Origin: Emydura subglobosa
Lineage: Eukaryota; Chordata; Testudines; Chelidae
Length of the DNA stretch: 64,000 bases
Direction: 5' to 3'
NCBI GenBank assembly: GCA_007922225.1
Contig: ML680038.1
Coordinates: 1,974,474-2,038,473, forward strand
The stretch's first letter is position 1. Every line of letters begins with the position of its first letter. Made by a program: the position numbers and the translations under genes. The notes below the pieces were generated by a model. The model ran no database searches, was not told where the DNA came from, and saw only the letters and a list, made by a program, of their open reading frames with translations. Shown here piece after piece: positions 56,401 to 64,000 of this stretch.

Positions 56401-59400
56401 GCGCGAGGCGAGCAAATCCAGTTCTCTGCAGCTTGGCTGGGCTCTGCACTGAGCGGATGGTCTATGCCAGTAGCTCCCAACCTGTGGTCCGCAGACTCCC
56501 GGTGGTCCGCGAGGCTACCACAGGGGGTCCGCGGAAAAGAAAAACAAGAACATCCTCACTAAGGAAATGCACAATTTCAAATCAAACTAGTAGCATGCGG
56601 TGGTCCGCAAAATGCTGGGCGGTTGAAAAGGGGTCCGCACTCTCGAAAGGCTGGGAACCACGGGTCTCTGCGTCAACCTGCCTCTCTCTGTGCTAACGCA
56701 AGGACGGCCTATGCTGGCTCGCAGGTGACTAGTAAACCCAAGTGCTTCAAAAGCTGCTAGAGCCTCCCTGTGAACACCTGGCGAGGTGCATTACTCCCTG
56801 CCAGGCTCAGTGGACTCGCTAACCACAGCAGGAGGCTGGAGCCCAGAGGCTCAGATCCAGGAAGGAAAAGTGAGACCCCTTGCGGTCAGGCACACAGAAG
56901 GGTTCCTCCAAAGAGACTGTTCCAAAGCTGGGGGTCCCTGAACCTGCTGGGTACCCCCTCCCGGGCACAGCTGCTTGCACGGCTGCTGGGCAGTTGGAAG
57001 CCCATGAATGGTGTCTCTTGCCGGAGGAAGCGGGAAGCAGCCTGCCCAATGCTCCCAACTGTGCAGGCCACAAGCTCACGCAGTGTGGGGGTGCTTGGCT
57101 TTGCTGCCTCCCAGCTCCATCGGGGCAGGGCTGGCAGCTACCGAGCTGGGCTGCAAGGAACTGCCCCACTGGACTACCTGCCCCTTCCCCCTGGTGGCCA
57201 GAGCCCTCCCCCCACCGCAGGGAGCCCAGCGTGAGCCAGGTGCATGTAAGGCAGGTCCTGCCTCGCAGAGGATGAGAAGCCCTGCAGCACAGAGCCAAGA
57301 GGCTGCGGAGGCCTGGAGCCCAGCTGGGGTGACAGCAGCAGCCCCACAGGTCACACACACACAGCACTGAGGGAGGTCAGCAAGCCGCCGTTCTGCACCG
57401 CTCCGGGGGGCTGCAGCTCAGGGTTCAGAGACAGACAAAGCAAGTCACCATCCAAAGAGACACCCCCCAAGCCAAGCAACACACACAGAGCGGCTAGCGT
57501 GGCAGGGAAGGAACAGAGACAAACTGTCCTCACATATCCCAGCGCAGCTTCCTCTGGTGCAGACGCCGCGGGCCGACAGGGACAAGGGAGGGCACAACAG
57601 GGGGACAAGAGAGAGACAAACGGGCATTAGAGGGCAGCAGCAGCTTCCTGCTATGGACCCTGGGTGCTGGGGGGCAAAGGGGGCCTAGGAGGGGAGAAGC
57701 AGCTGGGCCCCAGCCCCAGCGAGAGCAGGGAGCTGCCCAAAGCACCTGGAGGAGAGAAGCAGCCCAGCGCAGCCCCAGCCGTACCTACCTGCAGGGATGG
57801 AGGGGGGGAGTGGAGCTGCCAGCCCCGGCAGGTGCCCGTGGAGGCCTGTTCTCTGCCTTGGCTTTGCCTTGCAAACCCCAGCAGCGGCAGCGGCAGCAGC
57901 GTCTGCGCAGAGCGCGCCCAGCAGCAATGCTGTTTAGCTGGCAGCCCCCTGCGTGGGAGTGTGGAACGGGCCTATGGCTGCTGCCCCTTCCAGTCACCCT
58001 CTGGAGGAGCCAAGCGAGCTCCCCCAGCATGGAGCTGCCCCCAGCGACTCAGCAGCACAGCCTGGCCCGTGTCCTGAGCAGAGCAGGCGAGGAGAGGAGA
58101 GGGGCCAGACCTGCCCACAGGCCGCTTCGCTGCCCAAGAGGAGGCCAGCAGAAGAGGCAGGGCACAGCATGGCGTCAGCCAGATCCCAGAGCGTTTGCGA
58201 GGCCCTGCTCCGGCAAGAATGTCCCACTAGGTAAGCCACCCAGCCGGGGGATCGGCCGCCGCCAAGCAGAGGCTCCCTGGGAGACCCCCGCACAAGCTGC
58301 GGAGGGGCCGGAGCCATCCCTGGGGGGCAAGCGCAGGGGCTCCCACAGACCTTGTAGCAGGAGCAGCACCAGTAATTCTAGACACACCGTGCGCCACAGA
58401 AACCACCCGTGCTGCCGCAGCAAGCAAGAGGCCAGTGCGACCCACCCCACTGGGCTGTGTGGCCGGGGCCCTGGCACCACCATGGCCCTGAAGCCACCCC
58501 CAGCCCTGGTAAGGTCTGGCTGCTGCCTGGCAGGGGGCTATGGCGCGAGAGGAGAGAGGGTTCCGTTACTGCGGCCATCGTACCTGACCGTGATTTCACG
58601 CTGCGATGGCGAGAGCCCACGCCGGGAGGTGACACGGTCATTACAGGGCGGGGGGCGGGGAGAGAAACACAGAACATCCAGTCACTGCACGCGGCTGGCC
58701 CAGAGCCAACGGCAGCCCAGCCGCCCTCGCCGCTGGCCACCCCGCTCCAGCCCAGCACCTCCTCCCATCACCAGCCCTGCGAGCAGGGAAAGCCCTGGGT
58801 GTGCGCACCTGTGCCGAGGGACAGGGCTGGGCTAGCACGGGGCTGTGGGGGGCATTGAGCGGCACTGGCAGGGCTGGGTTGGGGGGAGCCCAGGGCTGGG
58901 CTAGCAGGGGGCTGCAGGTCAGGACTGAGGGGCACTGAAGGAGGGTGGGACCGGGAGAGCGTGGGGAGCCTGACTGGAGAACAGGACGGTGCAAAGTGGT
59001 GCCCTGTGCCAGCCAGCTCTGCCCTGCTTTAGGAGCACCCGCACTCACCCGCCCAGCTCCCTGCCTGCCCGGAGACACACCACACGGGCTGCCAGGGGCC
59101 CTGAGGTGGGGACAATCCTGGGTCAGCAGGAGCCACCGTTCAGCACCTATGGGGCCCGTGTCCACCCAGAGTGCAGTGACCAAGGGGCCAGAGGCAGCAG
59201 CGACCCGGCTGGGCCCAGCCTCCCACCCAGGCCTGGCCTCCTCACCTTTTCCAGCTGGCTGTGCACATGCTGCACGATGAGATCCAGAGCCACAAAGTTC
59301 TCGCCACCTGGCAGGAGAGCAGGGACCTGGGTTTAGACACAGCCCCACCCCCTAGCACCCTGCCTTGCCCACCCCGCCCCTCTGGAGCCCTGCCCACCCC

Positions 59401-62400
59401 GCAGCTCCACCCCCTGGAGCCCACCTATCTACCCCTGCCCATCCTGGCACCCCTTCAGATACCCAGAGCACTGCCTCACCCCCACTTAGCCCTGGTCTCT
59501 CCCCACAGCCCCATCCTCCCGGACACCCATTGCCACCTGGGGCCTGGCCTCTTCCCCAGATACACAGAGCCCAGCTCCCCCCTGCCATGCCTCCCCCCTT
59601 GGGCCCAAGGGCTCAGAGCCCCGCGTCTCAGCGCAGCCGCACCTCTGGGCACCACAATGTCGGCCACCTGCACGGTGGGTTCAATGTACTGCTCGAAGGC
59701 CGGCTTGACGAACTTGTTGTACTGCTTGATTACGCCCACAATGTCGCGCCCGCGCTCCATGATGTCACGCTGCAGCCGCCGCACCAGCCGGATGTCGGAG
59801 TCCGTGTCAACAAACACCTTCATGTCCAGGAGCTGAGGGTGCGGGAAGGTGAGCCCCCATCTGCCACACAGCTCGCTGCCCAGCCAGGCCTGCCCCGTGA
59901 AACTCAGGGCAGGGTACGTGGACTCTGCCCTCCCGCAGCGCAACAGGGGGGTTCTCAGGAATGGCCAGCTGCTGTTCCCCCATGTGCACCCCAGGCCAGT
60001 CTCCCCACTCCGTTAGGGGTACTCTGAGGACAGACCAGTCCTCCCCAACAGTTCCCAGGCAGGGCCCAGCGCCAGGCCTCCGCAGGAACCCAGGCAGGGC
60101 CCAGTGCCAGCAGGCAAGCCATACCTTCAGCAGCTCCTTGTTGGCAAAAGATAAAATCCCCTCGAAGACAACAACATTGGCCCCATAAATGGTTTTCTGC
60201 AGGGAGAGAAGGTCAGACCCCGCTTCAGAGACTGGTAACCCTGCCCCTGCCTCCGTCCACTCCCCCACTGCACCCCACACCCTGCCGTACCCCAACCCCC
60301 ACACTGCCCCCAGCCCCCAGCCCTCCCCCGCCCACACGCTGCGTACAATGCAGCTGCACCCCGCCCCACATACCCACTCCTTCCGGCGGCTGTGCGTGGT
60401 GAAGTTGTACACCGGCACCTTGACACTCTTGCCCTTCTTCAGCTTGCGCAGCACACTGATCAGCAGGTCGAAGTCGAAGGCATCGGGGTGGTCGAAGTTG
60501 TACTCGTTGCGGGCAGCCAGCTCCTGCTGCTCCTTATTCAGCACCTGGGGGGACGGGGCAGCGCATAGGCAGGGCGGGGGGAGAACAGGGAAGAGGGAGG
60601 AGCCGTGCAGAGATGGGGCATAGGAGGGGCAGAGGCATGGGGAAGGGTTGATAAGATGAAGGAAACGCCATTAGCGAGATCTGCCAACGGTCAGCTACAG
60701 AGCCCGGTGCCCCCCCTCAAGACACAGCCCAAGCAGCTGCCCCGGTGAGGATCCCAGGGCTGGCCTTTCGGCAGATGTCCCTGGGCAGCAATCAGGGACC
60801 CCAGCTCCACCAGCCCGCAGATCCAGCCAAGCTCTGGCCGCCCGCCCCTATTCACAGCAGCTGGTCAGCCTACGGGCGGGGGTAGCAAACTGCCAGCGAC
60901 AGCAAAGCTCGGCCCCCGGGGCCCCAGCCCAGTCCTCCAGGGGTGCACTGGTTCACCTTATAGAAGCAGTCCATGGACAGCAGCACCACCCAGGGCACGT
61001 CCAGGGCCTCAATGATCTTATTGGCCACTGTGGTCTTGCCTGATGCGCTCCCTCCACACAGGCCTGGGGAGAGAAATCAGCCGGGGACACTGGGGTTAGC
61101 CGCCACCCCTGCTTCCACAGCGCCAGCCGCCCTCCCGCTCCAGGAGAGTCACAGGGAGAGCAGCATGGAGAAAACGGGGCCAAATCCCAGCTGGCATCCG
61201 GAGAGGAGCCCGGCTAGGGCACCGGAACCCTGACAACAGATGAATTGTCACCAGCGCGCCTGCAGCTCTGCCCGCCGCCAGATCCCCGCCTTGCACATAG
61301 CCAGCAAGAGCCAGTTAGCAAGGGCTCCTGCCCACATCCCTACCACCAAAGCACGCAGCCCTGAGCCAGGCTCAGCCAGACCCTCGGCCATGGGAAGAGC
61401 CTCCACCCCCCGGGGTATCAGTCTCCCAACACGCACACTGAAGCCCCCGCAGGCACTGGGCACCCTCAGGGCCACGAGGAGGGACACACACTCAGCCCTG
61501 GAGAACACCTGTCCCCGTGGGCTCAGGGAAGCTGGCTGGGCACTGAGGAGCTGATCCCTACTTGGGTGGCGGGGATGGGACAGAGCTGGGTCTGAGGCAC
61601 CATATCTCCCGAATACCATCTGGTAGCACTGCCCCAGACTTCGCAGGGACTCTGCCCAGTGCTAACCCCAGGCTGATAAGAGGCCAGGTGGGTCGCGTCT
61701 TTCACAGAGCAGCCCATGGCTTGATAGAGAACGGCCTGGACACACCTCCTCCTGCTCGCTGCCACCCACTGACCCCACCCCTTCCACTCCCCACCGCCTC
61801 CTCCCTGCCCCCTCCTCCATGCCCTCCTGCCCCAATCACCCTCCACTTCCCATCATCCCCTGCTCCCTGTAGCACCCGCACTCTCTGCCCCCCCAGAGCA
61901 CGATCTCTATGCCCACTCCAGCAGTCCGTTCCTGACTCAGGAAGCCCCAGAGGGCAGGGCCTCCTTGGGCCCTTCAAGGCAGCCTGTGTGTCCATCCCGA
62001 CAGGTCAGCCACCTCCCCACTGCGCCCCTTGCCCACCCGGCTCCCTGCCCCACTGCGTCCCNNNNNNNNNNCGCTTCAGCTCCCCCGTCCGCATGACGGC
62101 AGGCGCCCGAGCCGGGCACGGAGCCGCCAGCCTCTCGGGGATTCCAGCCGGCTGCAGCGGGGCTCCTCAGCAAGCCGGGCCGCAGCCGGCGCATCACGCC
62201 TGGCACCAGCCCCCCTACCCGCCCGCCCGCCGTGACGGGCTCTCGGCCCTTCTCTCCAGGCCTGGGCCCGGCGGACCCGCCCGCCTACGGCCAGGTCCTC
62301 ACCGGACCCTTGGCGCGTGTGAGCCGCCGAGCTGTGCCCGTCCAGCCCGAGCCCGAGCCCGAGCCCGGCGCAGGCCAGTCGCGCCAGGCTTTGGCCCCCG

Positions 62401-62919
62401 CAGCGCCGCGCACCCCAGAGCAGCTCACCGATGACGAAGGCCTCCTTGAAGGGCGTCCCGGCCTCGGTGTACCAGGGCGGCCGGCCCGCCGTGTAGATGG
62501 TCCGTTTGCTGGTGCGCAGCAGCGGCGGCTCCGCCTTGGGCTGGCTGGTGCTGCGCTTCCGCGGGGACAGCGCGGGCGGCAGGCGGCTCAGCAGCGCCTC
62601 CAGGCTCTCCGCGCCGCGGCCGCTGCGGGCGGGCACGGGACGGGACTCAGCGCCGGGCGGGCGGGCGGGCGCGCGGACCCGGGGGGCCCCCACCGAATCC
62701 CTCCGCCGCCTCCCCCCCCAACACCCGCCCGCCGGGCCCCCACCGAATCCCCGCCGCCGCCCCAACCCCCACCCCCACCGGACCCGGACCCCTCCCCCGC
62801 CCGCCGGGGCCCCCAGCCCCCCCCCGGATCCCCCCCTCCAGCGCCCCCCCCCGGACCCAGCCCCCCCACCTGTCCCGCCGCGAGCCCGGCCTCTCGTCCG
62901 CGCCCGCCGGAGCCGCCAT
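44333..62919 (-). CDS. UCKL1: UCKL1-type uridine-cytidine kinase-like protein, 526 aa
   Basis: Two-domain protein: N-terminal uridine kinase fold and C-terminal uracil-phosphoribosyltransferase-like fold, linked to pyrimidine salvage. Exons in transcript order: 62919-62870, 62622-62429, 61063-60957, 60544-60374, 60196-60125, 59832-59643, 59307-59246, 58600-58584, 55310-55212, 46284-46191, 45961-45899, 45436-45314, 45107-45000, 44844-44688, 44406-44333. All are GT-AG and in frame. P-loop GGSASGKT at 85-92; kinase substrate region [12 protein letters not shown] about 135-146; [12 protein letters not shown] about 206-217. PRPP-type motif [15 protein letters not shown] at 429-443. Human UCKL1 is 548 aa and similar throughout. 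The residues [15 protein letters not shown] and [18 protein letters not shown] are family signatures. It may be a separate paralogue of mammalian UCKL1 (see findings). Confidence 0.93.
44688..44844 (-). CDS. UCKL1: UCKL1 coding exon 14
   Basis: Residues 451-502 plus one base, [20 protein letters not shown] to EEFHIIPGI. Acceptor CTGCAG, donor GTAAGG. Confidence 0.95.
45000..45107 (-). CDS. UCKL1: UCKL1 coding exon 13
   Basis: 108 nt, residues 415-450, [14 protein letters not shown] to AVRVLL, with the PRPP-loop-like [15 protein letters not shown]. Confidence 0.95.
45314..45436 (-). CDS. UCKL1: UCKL1 coding exon 12
   Basis: 123 nt, residues 374-414, [20 protein letters not shown] to HDTGEPE. 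ILRAGxxM is the UPRT-like core motif. Confidence 0.95.
45899..45961 (-). CDS. UCKL1: UCKL1 coding exon 11
   Basis: 63 nt, residues 353-373, [21 protein letters not shown]. Acceptor CTGCAG, donor GTGAGA. Confidence 0.92.
46191..46284 (-). CDS. UCKL1: UCKL1 coding exon 10
   Basis: [20 protein letters not shown] to SFLPLK, the first helix of the UPRT-like domain. Follows an 8.9 kb intron full of mobile elements. Confidence 0.95.
46625..47890 (+). mobile_element. old CR1-type LINE, heavily decayed
   Basis: Traces of RT blocks (GxPQGxVLGPxLFNIFI-like near 46915-46975, '[15 protein letters not shown]'-like near 47490-47540) and a 3' end with GGTCAC..GATGGTC words. AT-richer than flanks, no long frame. 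Within UCKL1 intron 9. Confidence 0.7.
48150..51660 (-). mobile_element. probable DIRS-like retroelement relic
   Basis: Left end words AACTGGGGTTCTTTGAGGTG and GCGCATGTGCCC, and 'CAAAGAACTCTGGTTGCTGT ACAGGTAAGTAA', resemble a repeat common in turtle genomes. On the minus strand near 51390-51560 a broken gag-like frame has a cysteine-rich knuckle. Stops and frameshifts throughout. Family assignment is tentative. Confidence 0.45.
50426..50884 (+). mobile_element. hAT-type non-autonomous element, 459 bp
   Basis: Terminal inverted repeats CAGTTCTCAAACTT and AGTTTGAGAACCTCTG, flanked by 8 bp direct repeats CTTTACAT (50418-50425) and CTCTACAT (50885-50892) that match at seven positions. Inserted in the DIRS-like relic. 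No transposase. Confidence 0.8.
51733..52632 (+). mobile_element. young CR1 LINE, 3' part
   Basis: Starts at the ADDTKLGG box of the RT and stays open to 52507, with the C-terminal CR1 domain and the full 3' tail to TATTCTATGATTCTATGATT. Very close to the copies at 26480 and 36475. Confidence 0.92.
52640..54010 (-). other. UCKL1 intron 9, unassigned part
   Basis: GC-rich, no exon or recognised element. An 'AGGGACAATTATTTTTTTGT'-type AT stretch near 53080 may be a decayed repeat. Confidence 0.4.
54013..54870 (+). repeat. unnamed ~0.8 kb repeat family, full-length copy B
   Basis: Begins GTGAGAAAGTGGGCATTTTC, then TGTAATATTTTAATGAATGC, CCTCAGTTTCCCC, 'TCTCAGCAGGGAAGCTGAGC', 'GACAGACAGAGAGAGCTT', 'GGGCAGAGCTCACGGGGTGA', 'GTCTGGCCCTCCAAGAGACT' and ends GGGGGCGTAGCACTGTACC. 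Confidence 0.75.
55212..55310 (-). CDS. UCKL1: UCKL1 coding exon 9
   Basis: Completes Arg288 and encodes [20 protein letters not shown] to RGMHTII with two bases of Arg321. Linker between kinase and UPRT-like domains. Confidence 0.93.
56160..56410. mobile_element. non-autonomous DNA element, diverged
   Basis: GGGGCTGGTCTATGCTC at one side and TTAGAGCAGGCCTGAG at the other, with AGATCAGCTTAACTATGCC / GGCAACGTAGTTAAACTGACC as internal inverted words. Resembles short GTGTAGAC-ended elements of turtles. Confidence 0.5.
56468..56663 (+). mobile_element. hAT-type non-autonomous element, 196 bp
   Basis: Begins CAGTAGCTCCCAACCTGTGG, has repeated GGTCCGC words and ends GGCTGGGAACCACGG. Flanked by GTCTATGC (56460-56467) and GTCTCTGC (56664-56671), an 8 bp duplication with one mismatch. 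Confidence 0.75.
56946..58583 (-). other. UCKL1 intron 8, unassigned part
   Basis: No exon, RNA gene or mobile element recognised. GC-rich with ordinary low-complexity tracts. Confidence 0.45.
58584..58600 (-). CDS. UCKL1: UCKL1 coding exon 8, 17 nt microexon
   Basis: Reads REITV plus two bases of Arg288, between ATCGCAG and donor GTACGA. It is the only piece that joins exon 7 (phase 0) to exon 9 (one base over) and supplies the residues REL/I-S/T-V expected from other UCKL1 proteins. Confidence 0.88.
59246..59307 (-). CDS. UCKL1: UCKL1 coding exon 7
   Basis: 62 nt: completes Gly262, then [20 protein letters not shown] before donor GTGAGG. Confidence 0.93.
59643..59832 (-). CDS. UCKL1: UCKL1 coding exon 6
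   Basis: Residues 199-261 plus one base, [20 protein letters not shown] to QVADIVVPR. Holds the conserved Arg-rich lid ([10 protein letters not shown]). Confidence 0.95.
60125..60196 (-). CDS. UCKL1: UCKL1 coding exon 5
   Basis: 72 nt, residues 175-198, [31 protein letters not shown] is the Walker B-like strand. Confidence 0.95.
60374..60544 (-). CDS. UCKL1: UCKL1 coding exon 4
   Basis: Residues 118-174, [20 protein letters not shown] to TTHSRRKEW. The HPDAFDFD stretch includes the uridine-binding region of the family. Donor GTATGT. Confidence 0.95.
60957..61063 (-). CDS. UCKL1: UCKL1 coding exon 3, P-loop
   Basis: Residues 82-117, [18 protein letters not shown] to SMDCFYK. Walker A intact. 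Human has GLGG where this has GLCG. Confidence 0.95.
61064..62428 (-). other. UCKL1 intron 2
   Basis: GC-rich, CpG-dense beyond 62080. Contains a 10-N gap (62062-62071) without duplicated flanks. No element recognised. Confidence 0.5.
62062..62071. other. assembly gap, 10 N
   Basis: Ten undetermined bases at the edge of the CpG-rich promoter region. Unlike the other two gaps its flanks do not repeat. Confidence 0.95.
62429..62622 (-). CDS. UCKL1: UCKL1 coding exon 2
   Basis: Residues 18-81: low-complexity start, then [20 protein letters not shown] and [13 protein letters not shown], a strongly conserved UCKL1 segment before the kinase. Donor GTGAGC. Confidence 0.93.
62870..62919 (-). CDS. 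UCKL1: UCKL1 coding exon 1
   Basis: [16 protein letters not shown] plus two bases of Ser17. Start chosen because MAAP matches the family and the next upstream frame is open only by GC bias. Donor GTGGGG. Confidence 0.85.
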
Positions 62920-62928
62920 CTTGCCGCG
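62917..62928 (-). promoter_or_regulatory. UCKL1: YY1-like motif over the UCKL1 start codon
   Basis: CAAGATGGCGGC spans the ATG on the minus strand, the arrangement of YY1 sites found at many housekeeping start codons. Motif match only. Confidence 0.5.
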
Positions 62929-62936
62929 CGCACAGG

Positions 62937-63018
62937 CTGCCGGGAGCTGCAGTCCCCCAGGGCCCGGCCCGTCGTAGGCTCCTCCGGCTGGGGCCGCAGG
63001 GACTACAGCTCCCGGCAG
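62937..63018. promoter_or_regulatory. UCKL1: inverted pair of ZNF143/Staf-like motifs, UCKL1 promoter
   Basis: CTGCCGGGAGCTGCAGTCCC at 62937-62956 and GGGACTACAGCTCCCGGCAG at 62999-63018 are reverse complements at 19 of 20 positions. The ACTACAnnTCCC core is that of ZNF143/THAP11 sites. They begin 18 bp upstream of the UCKL1 ATG. Confidence 0.6.
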
Positions 63019-64000
63019 CCCTCGCGCGGAGGGAGCCGGGTCTCGGCTTCCACCCCCCTCCCCGTCCTCACACGGCCCCGCCCACCGCCTGGCTGGCCCC
63101 GCCCACTTCCCCTGGCACAGGGCGGCGCAGTCTATAGTCGGGAGTAGGGACCCCACCCGGGCAGGGACGGGGACCCGCGGGCAGAGGGCAGCAGGGGGCT
63201 AACCCTGGCCCTGGCCCGGTGTGGTGGTGGGCCGCAGGGGCGTGCAATGGCCCACTGAGGCCCTGCGCCCCCGCCCGTCTCTGAGCAAAAAATCCTCCTC
63301 CTGGGGTCCTGACGCGAAGGCAGGGCACCAGGCGGCCAGGCCAGGCAGGTGGGGACAGACCCCTCGCCCTGGCTGGCCATTTGCGCCTTGAGCGTCCTCT
63401 GCCCCAGGCCCGGTCCGGCTGCAGGGCGAGATTGCGACATCTACAGTACGGCACAAATGGGGCGCTGGGGGGTCCAGAACCAGCACATCTGGGGGCCAAA
63501 GAAACACAGAATCCTTCCCCGAGGGGGCAAACTCAGCAGTGCTGACTTTCAGTTGTGCTGGTGGGTGCCCTGCCCTGCCCCCAGTCTGCCCAGGACTAGT
63601 GGTTAGAGCTTGGGGGTGGGAGCCTGGACGCCTGGGTTCTTGCCTGGCTTCAGGAGAGGAGTGGGTCCTAATGGTTAGAGCAGGAGGTGGATGGGCTGGG
63701 CAGTGGAGGCCCTGTGGGGGGCACTGGTCATAGGGGTCTGTGGGTCAGGGACTGCTCCAGCCATGCCATTCCCCATTGCCCCCCGCCAGTCCCTTGCTCC
63801 AGGGGGTAACCCTCCCCACCATGCCCCACTCATCAGGACCAGCCTCTCCTCGGAAACCACCCGGCGGGGTCTCAACAGCTCACTGGACGCTTGCCCAGTC
63901 AGTCCTCTCAATGCCGCTCTTCCAGATCAAGGGCAACAAACCAGCAAAACTACCCATAGGACTAAAGCCCGCCCAGTGCAGGAGGCAGGCACAGAGCGTG
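63019..64000. other. spacer upstream of the UCKL1-like gene
   Basis: No gene recognised; promoter-proximal CpG-rich DNA, then unassigned sequence. Human SLC30A3 lies on this side of DNAJC5G, so the next gene may be just outside the window (inference). Confidence 0.4.
63595..63690 (+). repeat. possible tRNA-like short repeat pair
   Basis: ACTAGTGGTTAGAGCTTGGG with TGGACGCCTGGGTTCTTGCC, and a second TAATGGTTAGAGCAGG. TGGTTAGAGC and GGGTTCT resemble pol III A and B boxes. Similar words occur at 3290 and 8275. Confidence 0.35.

Larger units (their letters stand above)
55816..56945 (+). repeat. unnamed ~0.8 kb repeat family, copy C, interrupted
   Basis: Starts TGTGACAAGGGAATTGTAGT with CCTCAGTTTCC, includes 'AGCTGGGAAGCTGAGAGGAG' and ends 'AGAGACTGTTCCAAAGCTGG'. 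Interrupted at about 56160-56700 by two DNA elements. Confidence 0.65.

Noticed and set aside
62232..63137. 301-codon Pro-rich open frame antisense to UCKL1 exons 1-2
   Set aside because: Composition artefact of a CpG island; the minus strand carries the real conserved exons.
63595..63690. tRNA gene
   Set aside because: Only A- and B-box-like words are present; no foldable acceptor and anticodon arms could be read.

Overview
This is a GC-rich vertebrate nuclear window. Large non-retroviral (CR1-type) LINE copies, several of them very alike, together with hAT-type short elements and a DIRS-like relic, point to a non-avian sauropsid, most likely a turtle (inference). Four protein-coding genes can be read: the last exon of urocortin (UCN, + strand, cut by the left edge) and three complete or near-complete genes on the minus strand, TRIM54 (MuRF3), DNAJC5G (cysteine string protein gamma) and a UCKL1-type uridine kinase-like gene. 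Exon coordinates were built by hand from splice sites, reading-frame phase and family homology; every junction given keeps frame.

Layout. 1-57: C-terminal UCN codons, with a poly(A) signal at 160-165. 181-3949: GC-rich spacer with a CR1 3' tip. 3950-17557: TRIM54 in ten coding exons, tail to tail with UCN. 17558-32389: 14.8 kb spacer with an AT-rich LTR-like block, a CA microsatellite, CR1 copies and copies of an unnamed repeat. 32390-43200: DNAJC5G, with its poly(A) signal at 32390-32395, four coding exons and a non-coding first exon in a CpG-rich promoter. 43382-62919: UCKL1-like gene in fifteen coding exons, one only 17 nt long; its poly(A) signal lies only about 0.2 kb from the DNAJC5G first exon. 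62920-64000: UCKL1 promoter with an inverted pair of ZNF143-like motifs, then spacer with no gene seen.

The genes have unrelated jobs: a stress neuropeptide, a muscle microtubule/sarcomere RING protein, a synaptic-vesicle-type Hsp70 co-chaperone and a nucleotide-salvage-like protein. The order is the interesting part. In human, UCN-TRIM54-DNAJC5G lie together on 2p23.3, whereas UCKL1 lies beside DNAJC5 (the DNAJC5G paralogue) on 20q13.33. Here a UCKL1-type gene lies beside DNAJC5G, which suggests an ancient DNAJC5/UCKL1 pair that was duplicated and of which mammals kept only half on this branch.

No bacterial features, CRISPR arrays, canonical tRNA or rRNA genes were seen. Two of the three N gaps look like failed contig merges, because the same 44 or 47 bases abut both sides.
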